A stretch of 64,000 nucleotides of DNA from assembly GCA_002427815.1 (NCBI GenBank), contig DIZF01000020.1, positions 60,330-124,329 of the forward strand, in the 5' to 3' direction. The position numbers were made by a program, and so were the translations under genes. Under the pieces are notes generated by a model, which did no database searches, had not been told where the DNA came from, and worked only from the letters and a program-made list of their open reading frames with translations. Below, in pieces: positions 58,384 to 64,000 of this stretch; positions within the stretch are counted from its first letter, which is position 1, and each line of letters begins with the position of its first letter. Source of the stretch: Ramlibacter tataouinensis. Lineage in GTDB: Bacteria; Pseudomonadota; Gammaproteobacteria; Burkholderiales; Burkholderiaceae_C.

Positions 58384-60036
58384 ATGGTTCGACCCTCGCA
58401 ACTTCTTCATCCGCAGCGCGAGCCGGCCGTGCCGCGGCCCGCCGCCACCGTCTTGCTGCTGCGGGACACTGCCACCGCCAGCGGCGCAGCCTCCGGCATC
58501 GAAGTGCTGATGACACGGCGCTCGTCCACAGCGAGCTTCGCGCCCGGTGCCTATGTGTTCCCGGGCGGCGGCATCGATCCTGCCGACGCACAGGCCCACG
58601 ACACCGCCGCGCGGCGGCCCAGCCAGAACGACCTGCACCTGACGCAGGCGATCGCGGCCATCCGCGAAAGCTTCGAAGAACTCGGGGTTCTGCTGGCGCG
58701 CCGTCGCGACGGAAGCCCCGCCGGCGCCGACGACATCGCGGCGCTCGACCGGCATGCGCCTTTCGCGGCCCAGTGCCGCACGCGCGGCCTGACCCTGTCG
58801 GCCGACCAGGTGTACGTGCTGGCTCACTGGCTGACCGACCGCGACCTGCCGCGCCGCTTCGATGTGCCCTTCCTGGTGGCGCGCATGCCCGAAGGGCAGA
58901 CTCCGGTGGCGGACGAAGCCGAACAGTTCGAGCCGGTGTGGGTGCGCCCCGCCGATGCCCTGGCACGGCATCAGGCCGGCAGCTTCTTCATGATCTTCCC
59001 GACCATTCGCACGCTGCAGCGGCTGGCGCCGTTCGCCACCGTCCACGCCCTGCTGCAGGCCTGCGCCAGCGAGCAGCCGCTGTGGACCAGCTGCCCGCGG
59101 GCAGGCTTCCTGAGCGGCGCCGAAAGCCGGCACATGGAAACCGACATGCAATACAGCGAGCTGGCCCTGGTCAGCCCGGACGGCCAGATCGTGCATCACC
59201 TCGACTGGCGAAGTGACCAGCCGTCGCCGCTGCTGCGCAATGTGATGCGGCTCACCGCGCCCAACCCGGGCGCGATGACCGGGCCCGGCACCAACAGCTA
59301 CCTGGTCGGCGACCCCGAAACCGGCTACCTGGCGATCGACCCCGGCCCCGACGATCCCGAGCACCTCGAGCGGCTGTGGCGCGCCGCGGGCGGCGACATC
59401 CGCATGATCGTCTGCACCCACTCGCACCCCGACCATTCTCCGGGAGCGGAGCCGCTCCAGGCCCTGTGTTCCGGCAAGCCGGCTATCCTGGGACTGCCGT
59501 CCGCGCCGACGGCCCGCCATGGCCACGCGTTCGTGCCCGACCGGGCGCTGGCGCATGGCGAGCAGCTGGCGCTCGAAGGCGGTGGCCTGAAGCACAGCCT
59601 GCAGGTCATCCACACGCCCGGTCACGCAGCCAACCACCTGTGCCTGGTGCTGCTGGAAGACGGCCTGCTGTTCTCGGGCGATCACATCCTCAACGGCAGC
59701 ACCACCGTGGTGGACCCGCCCGACGGCGACATGACGGCGTATCTGGATTCGCTGGACACACTCGCGGCGGCCTGCACCACCCACGACATCGAGTTCATCC
59801 TGCCGGCGCATGGCCACGTGCTGGGTTTCGCCGGTCGCGCCATCGCCCACCTGAAAGCCCATCGGCTCCAGCGCGAAGCCAAGGTCATTTCGGCCATGCA
59901 GGCCAGGCCCGAAGGCGACCTGGACGAATGGGTGGCGCTGGTGTACGACGACGTGCCGCCGCGAATGTGGCCGGTGGCCAAGCGCTCGCTGCTGGCCCAT
60001 GTGCAGCGCCTGGAGTCGCTGGGCCTGGCGCCCTGA
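58384..60036 (+). CDS. Fusion of Nudix hydrolase and metallo-beta-lactamase-fold hydrolase
   Basis: A 550-residue protein (564 if GTG 58342 is used). Residues 1 to about 240 form a Nudix domain: FPGGGIDPAD and RESFEELGVLLAR, with a longer gap than the usual Nudix box. Residues about 265-550 form a metallo-beta-lactamase fold with the metal motif THSHPDHSPGAE, an HTPGHAANH loop and GDHIL. The second half resembles human LACTB2-like hydrolases that act on RNA or thioesters. The two domains are in one frame. The substrate is unknown. Confidence 0.82.
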   Translation: MVRPSQLLHPQREPAVPRPAATVLLLRDTATASGAASGIEVLMTRRSSTASFAPGAYVFPGGGIDPADAQAHDTAARRPSQNDLHLTQAIAAIRESFEELGVLLARRRDGSPAGADDIAALDRHAPFAAQCRTRGLTLSADQVYVLAHWLTDRDLPRRFDVPFLVARMPEGQTPVADEAEQFEPVWVRPADALARHQAGSFFMIFPTIRTLQRLAPFATVHALLQACASEQPLWTSCPRAGFLSGAESRHMETDMQYSELALVSPDGQIVHHLDWRSDQPSPLLRNVMRLTAPNPGAMTGPGTNSYLVGDPETGYLAIDPGPDDPEHLERLWRAAGGDIRMIVCTHSHPDHSPGAEPLQALCSGKPAILGLPSAPTARHGHAFVPDRALAHGEQLALEGGGLKHSLQVIHTPGHAANHLCLVLLEDGLLFSGDHILNGSTTVVDPPDGDMTAYLDSLDTLAAACTTHDIEFILPAHGHVLGFAGRAIAHLKAHRLQREAKVISAMQARPEGDLDEWVALVYDDVPPRMWPVAKRSLLAHVQRLESLGLAP

Positions 60037-60039
60037 AGC

Positions 60040-60750
60040 ATGAGCGAACCGGTCCGCCTGGCCAAACGCGTCGCGGCGCTGCTGCCCTGCTCGCGCCGCG
60101 AGGCCGAGCTGTACATCGAAGGCGGCTGGGTCCGGGTCGACGGCAAGGTGGTCGAAGAGCCGCAGTTCCGGGTCGCGGACCAGCGCGTCGAAGTGGACCC
60201 GGGTGCGACCTTGGCGGCGCTGGAGCCGGTCACGCTGCTGCTGCACAAGCCCGCCGACATGCCAGGCGAGCAGGCGCAGCGGTTGCTGGTGCCCGCCGCG
60301 CGCGCGCCGGACGATCACTCGGGCATTCGCACCGTGAAGCGGCATTTCGCCCAGCTCGCACCGCTGCTGGCGTTGCCGGCCCCGGCCAGCGGCCTCGCGG
60401 TCTTCAGCCAGGATCGGCGGATCGTGCGCAAGCTCACCGAGGACGCGTTGTCGATCGAGCAGGAGCTGATCGCGCAGGTCAGCGGGCAAATTCGCCCCGA
60501 CGGGTTGGCGCTGCTGGGCCATGGCCTGGTCTACGAGGGCCAGCCGCTGCCGCCCATCAAGGTGAGCTGGCAAAACGAGACCCGGTTGCGCTTTGCGCTC
60601 AAGGGCATCCCACCCGCCCTCATCCCGGGGATGTGCGAGCAGGTGGGCCTGCGCGTGCTCGCGCTCAAGCGCATCCGCATCGGCCGGCTGGCGATGGCGG
60701 GCCTGCCGCCCGGGCAATGGCGCTACCTGCAGGCGGGCGAGCGGTTCTGA
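60040..60750 (+). CDS. RsuA/RluF-like S4-domain protein lacking the catalytic Asp
   Basis: A 236-residue protein. An N-terminal S4 RNA-binding domain (residues about 5-50, RLAKRVAALLPCSRREAEL) is followed by a pseudouridine-synthase-like domain. In RsuA-type enzymes the catalytic Asp is in G-R-L-D-x-x-T-S-G-L. Here the aligned stretch is LALPAPASGLAVFSQD (residues 110-125), with Pro113 in the Asp position, and the Arg is missing. It may bind RNA without pseudouridylating it. It starts 3 nt after the Nudix/MBL stop. Confidence 0.8.
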   Translation: MSEPVRLAKRVAALLPCSRREAELYIEGGWVRVDGKVVEEPQFRVADQRVEVDPGATLAALEPVTLLLHKPADMPGEQAQRLLVPAARAPDDHSGIRTVKRHFAQLAPLLALPAPASGLAVFSQDRRIVRKLTEDALSIEQELIAQVSGQIRPDGLALLGHGLVYEGQPLPPIKVSWQNETRLRFALKGIPPALIPGMCEQVGLRVLALKRIRIGRLAMAGLPPGQWRYLQAGERF

Positions 60751-60800
60751 CCGCGGGAACCGGCCACCGCGAACCGCGCCCCAGCCTGCCTTGGAAAAAA

Positions 60801-61208
60801 GTGTGAAGTCCGCCGTAAGCCGGATTCTGTGCGATCGGTTGCCCGAACGTGACCGCCATTCCTCTGGGCCGTCTGTCGCCAGACGGCTCGGTGCTACCTA
60901 CCCGTGAACTCCAGCGGGCCGCTGGTGGAGCTTGCGCTCCGCGTTCACCTACTTGGTATTGCTGCGCGTAGAGATTGCCCGTTTCACCCGGCGTCCGGGC
61001 CCAACCCCCAGGGTCCCGAGGGACCCCTTGGGGCCTTTGTCGCGGCGCTTGCGCGCCGCGACAAGCCCACACGCCGACTCGTCTCTGTTGCTCTGATCCT
61101 CACCTCGCGGTGGACAGGTGTTACCTGCTACGCTGCCCTTTGCAGTCCGGACATTCCTCCAGTGCGCCCTTTCGAGCTTTGCACCAGCGGCGGTCTGGCG
61201 GGCTTCAC
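60801..61208 (-). ncRNA. rnpB: RNase P RNA (class A)
   Basis: The minus strand carries the conserved RNase P core: GGAGGAATGTCCGGACTGCA (near 61141-61162), GGGCAGCGTAGCAGGTAAC, AGAGGAATGGCGG, and CAGAATCCGGCTTAC near the 3' end. The 5' and 3' ends pair as P1 (GTGAAGCCCGCC with GGCGGACTTCAC, one G-U pair). A perfect 12-bp hairpin (TTGTCGCGGCGC/GCGCCGCGACAA) stands in the variable region. A run of six T follows the 3' end. The limits are estimated from P1. Confidence 0.92.
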
Positions 61209-61214
61209 CCCGGT

Positions 61215-61220
61215 ATTATC
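61215..61220 (-). promoter_or_regulatory. -10 box of rnpB
   Basis: GATAAT on the minus strand lies 6 nt before the predicted 5' end of RNase P RNA. A -35 match is weak. Confidence 0.55.
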
Positions 61221-61297
61221 CCCTGCACTCGACAGGCTTGCACGCGAAGGCGGCGACTGCGCGAGAATGCGCTTCTTTTGGATCAGGAGACCGCCCA

Positions 61298-62215
<918 letters not shown>

Positions 62216-62300
62216 CTCCACGCCACCCAGGTGCCGGGCGCGCCCGGCGGGCGCCGTATCATGGCGGCCTCTGCTTGATCACCACAAGCCACGAGGATCC

Positions 62301-63968
62301 ATGATCCGTCTCTCCGAAATCAAACTCACGCTGGCGCAGGCCGAACAGCCGCAGGCGCCGCTGCGCGCCGCCGCAGCAGGAATCCTCGGCCTGGACGAGA
62401 GCGCGCTGGGTTCAGTAGAGCTTTTCAAGCGCAGCTTCGACGCGCGCAAGGCCGAACTGATGGCCGTGTATATCGTCGACGTGAGCCTGGCCGATCCCGC
62501 AGCGGAAGCGGATCTGCTCAGGCGATTCGCCGGACGACACCACATCGCAACGACCCCGGACATGCAATGGCGGCCTCCGGTGCAGGTCGGCACACCGCTT
62601 CCGATTCGGCCCGTCATCGTCGGTTTCGGGCCCTGCGGGATCTTTGCGGCCCTGGTTCTGGCCCAGATGGGCCTGCGGCCGCTGGTGCTGGAGCGGGGCA
62701 AGACGGTGCGCGAGCGCACCCGCGACACCTGGGGCCTGTGGCGCCAGCGGGTGCTCAACCCCGAGAGCAATGTGCAGTTCGGCGAAGGCGGCGCAGGAAC
62801 CTTCTCCGATGGCAAGCTCTACAGCCAGATCAAGGATCCGCGCCACCTGGGCCGCAAGGTGATGACGGAGTTCGTCAAGGCCGGCGCGCCCGAGGAAATA
62901 CTGTACGTCGCCCACCCGCACATCGGCACTTTCAGGCTGGTGAAGGTGGTGGAGAACATGCGCGAACAGATCATCGCCCTGGGCGGCGAGATCCGGTTCC
63001 AGCAGCGCGTCACCGACCTGCTGCTCGAGGACGGCGCCGACGGCAAGCAGCTGCGGGGCCTCACGGTGCTGAACCAGGCCACTGGCGAAACGACGCAGTT
63101 GCGCACCGACCACGTGGTGCTCGCGCTGGGGCACAGCGCGCGCGATACCTTCGAGATGCTGTACCAGCGCGGTATCTTCCTGGAGGCTAAGCCCTTCTCC
63201 ATCGGCTTTCGGATCGAGCATCCGCAGGGCGTGATCGACCGGGCCCGCTGGGGCCGACATGCCGGCCATCCGTTGCTGGGCGCGGCCGACTACAAGCTGG
63301 TGCACCACGCCGGCAACGGGCGCTCGGTCTACAGCTTCTGCATGTGCCCGGGCGGCACGGTCGTGGCGGCGACGTCGGAGGTCGGCCGCGTGGTGACCAA
63401 CGGCATGAGCCAGTACTCGCGCAACGAACGCAACGCCAACGCGGGCATGGTGGTCGGCATCACCCCCGCTGACTATCCCGGCGGCCCGCTGGCGGGCGTG
63501 GAGCTGCAACGGCGGCTGGAATCCAAAGCGTTCGAGCTGGGCGGCGAAAACTATGACGCGCCCGGCCAGCTGGTCGGCGACTTCATCGCCGGGCAGCCCT
63601 CGACGCAGGTCGGCGACGTCGAGCCTTCCTATCAGCCGGGCGTGAGGATGGGCGACCTGCACTCGGCGCTGCCCGACTATGCGATCGCCGCCTTGCGCGA
63701 AGCCCTGCCCGCGTTCGGTCGCAAGCTCAAGGGGTTCGACATGCCGGGCGCGGTGCTGACCGGCGTGGAGACACGCACTTCATCGCCGCTCAAGATCACC
63801 CGCGGCGAGGACTACCAGAGCCTGAACGTGCGCGGCCTGTATCCGGCCGGCGAAGGCGCCAGCTACGCCGGCGGCATCCTGTCCGCAGGCGTGGACGGGA
63901 TCAGGGTCGGGGAAGCGGTGGCGCTGAGCATGGTCTCTTCATCCCCTCTCCCGCTGGGAGAGGGTTAG
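62301..63968 (+). CDS. FAD-dependent dehydrogenase (COG2509 type)
   Basis: A 555-residue flavoprotein. An N-terminal about 95-residue domain precedes the FAD-binding motif VIVGFGPCGIFAALVLAQMG (residues 97-116), then NVQFGEGGAGTFSDGKL and the C-terminal FAD contact GLYPAGEGASYAGGILSAGVDG. The physiological reaction is unknown. SD CACGAGGA stands before ATG; a TATCAT at 62257-62262 may be the -10. The last ten residues (SSSPLPLGEG) and the stop come from the repeat at 63935-63976, so the original C-terminus may have been shorter. Confidence 0.86.
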   Translation: MIRLSEIKLTLAQAEQPQAPLRAAAAGILGLDESALGSVELFKRSFDARKAELMAVYIVDVSLADPAAEADLLRRFAGRHHIATTPDMQWRPPVQVGTPLPIRPVIVGFGPCGIFAALVLAQMGLRPLVLERGKTVRERTRDTWGLWRQRVLNPESNVQFGEGGAGTFSDGKLYSQIKDPRHLGRKVMTEFVKAGAPEEILYVAHPHIGTFRLVKVVENMREQIIALGGEIRFQQRVTDLLLEDGADGKQLRGLTVLNQATGETTQLRTDHVVLALGHSARDTFEMLYQRGIFLEAKPFSIGFRIEHPQGVIDRARWGRHAGHPLLGAADYKLVHHAGNGRSVYSFCMCPGGTVVAATSEVGRVVTNGMSQYSRNERNANAGMVVGITPADYPGGPLAGVELQRRLESKAFELGGENYDAPGQLVGDFIAGQPSTQVGDVEPSYQPGVRMGDLHSALPDYAIAALREALPAFGRKLKGFDMPGAVLTGVETRTSSPLKITRGEDYQSLNVRGLYPAGEGASYAGGILSAGVDGIRVGEAVALSMVSSSPLPLGEG

Positions 63969-63976
63969 GGTGAGGG
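63935..63976. repeat. CCCTC-type dispersed repeat, copy 2 (end of FAD dehydrogenase gene)
   Basis: The element reads CCCTCTCCCGCTGGGAGAGG and then GTTAGGGTGAGGG on the plus strand. It contains a short palindrome and matches, in reverse complement, the element at 46027-46069. It supplies the stop codon TAG (63966-63968) of the FAD dehydrogenase gene. The remaining 24 nt of the window hold no gene that I can see. Confidence 0.65.
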
Positions 63977-64000
63977 CAGGCCTCGGTACGCGACGCCCTC

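Noticed and set aside
60980..61090. Inverted repeats near 61020-61070 as a separate mobile repeat
   Set aside because: They fall in the variable stem region of RNase P RNA and are explained by its secondary structure.
61118..61297. Upstream extension of cysK into the rnpB region
   Set aside because: The extended N-terminus has no CysK similarity and would run through the RNase P RNA gene on the other strand. ATG 61298 has a Shine-Dalgarno sequence and the family N-terminus.

Overview
The window is a gene-dense, high-GC chromosomal segment of a Burkholderiales bacterium, most likely a member or close relative of the Comamonadaceae. The evidence is gene order (mraZ-to-ftsZ cluster with ddl, accB-accC-prmA, dapF-DUF484-xerC, hslVU), a DksA-like protein with a Lys/Pro/Ala-rich tail, an Ala-rich FtsL tail, and a dispersed GC-rich repeat that I recall from comamonad genomes. 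I see no phage, insertion sequence, CRISPR array, tRNA or rRNA. This is core chromosome rather than an island.

Layout. 1-7.7 kb (+): the 3' end of a fused isobutyryl-CoA mutase gene (icmF), a coupled hotdog thioesterase, a complete LIV-type ABC importer (livG, livF, binding protein, livH, livM) and a short-chain dehydrogenase. 7.7-13.7 kb (-): accB-accC-prmA-DUF3426-PfkB kinase, preceded by a TlpA-like thioredoxin and an unknown gene. 13.8-17 kb (+): an acyl-CoA synthetase and mpl. 17-22.9 kb (-): an orphan protein, aroG behind a peptide-coding attenuator, an unknown gene, tldD and rodA. 22.9-28.7 kb (+): yqiA-like esterase, RNase II-family gene, TonB-like protein, aroE, mtgA, ruvC. 28.7-47.5 kb (-): a complete division and cell-wall (dcw) cluster mraZ-rsmH-ftsL-ftsI-murE-murF-mraY-murD-ftsW-murG-murC-ddl-ftsQ-ftsA-ftsZ, then lpxC and a 58-residue membrane protein. 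47.7-57.7 kb (-): hslVU, a STAS-domain protein, a DksA-family protein, a CobW GTPase, and dapF-DUF484-xerC-rlmI. 57.8-64 kb: a carboxymuconolactone-decarboxylase-family gene, a Nudix/metallo-beta-lactamase fusion, an RsuA-like protein, RNase P RNA (- strand), cysK and a FAD-dependent dehydrogenase.

How it fits together. Most of the middle of the window makes the envelope and divides the cell: peptidoglycan precursor synthesis (murC-G, mraY, ddl, and dapF for diaminopimelate), recycling (mpl), polymerisation (ftsI, ftsW, rodA, mtgA), divisome (ftsA, L, Q, Z), lipid A (lpxC) and fatty-acid initiation (accBC). Many neighbouring genes overlap by ATGA or GTGA, which implies tight translational coupling.

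The most interesting signals are regulatory or architectural. (1) A leader peptide with seven aromatic codons in eight, followed by a terminator and a competing segment, stands before aroG. (2) Many promoter-proximal genes have a -10-like hexamer 6-9 nt before the ATG and no Shine-Dalgarno sequence, suggesting leaderless mRNAs. (3) A dispersed GC-rich repeat is inserted in frame in murE. (4) A degenerate copy of the murC start forms a coupling mini-ORF between murG and murC. (5) Two family members lack key residues: LivF (Walker A lysine) and the RsuA-like protein (catalytic aspartate). I found no clear previously undescribed multi-gene system.
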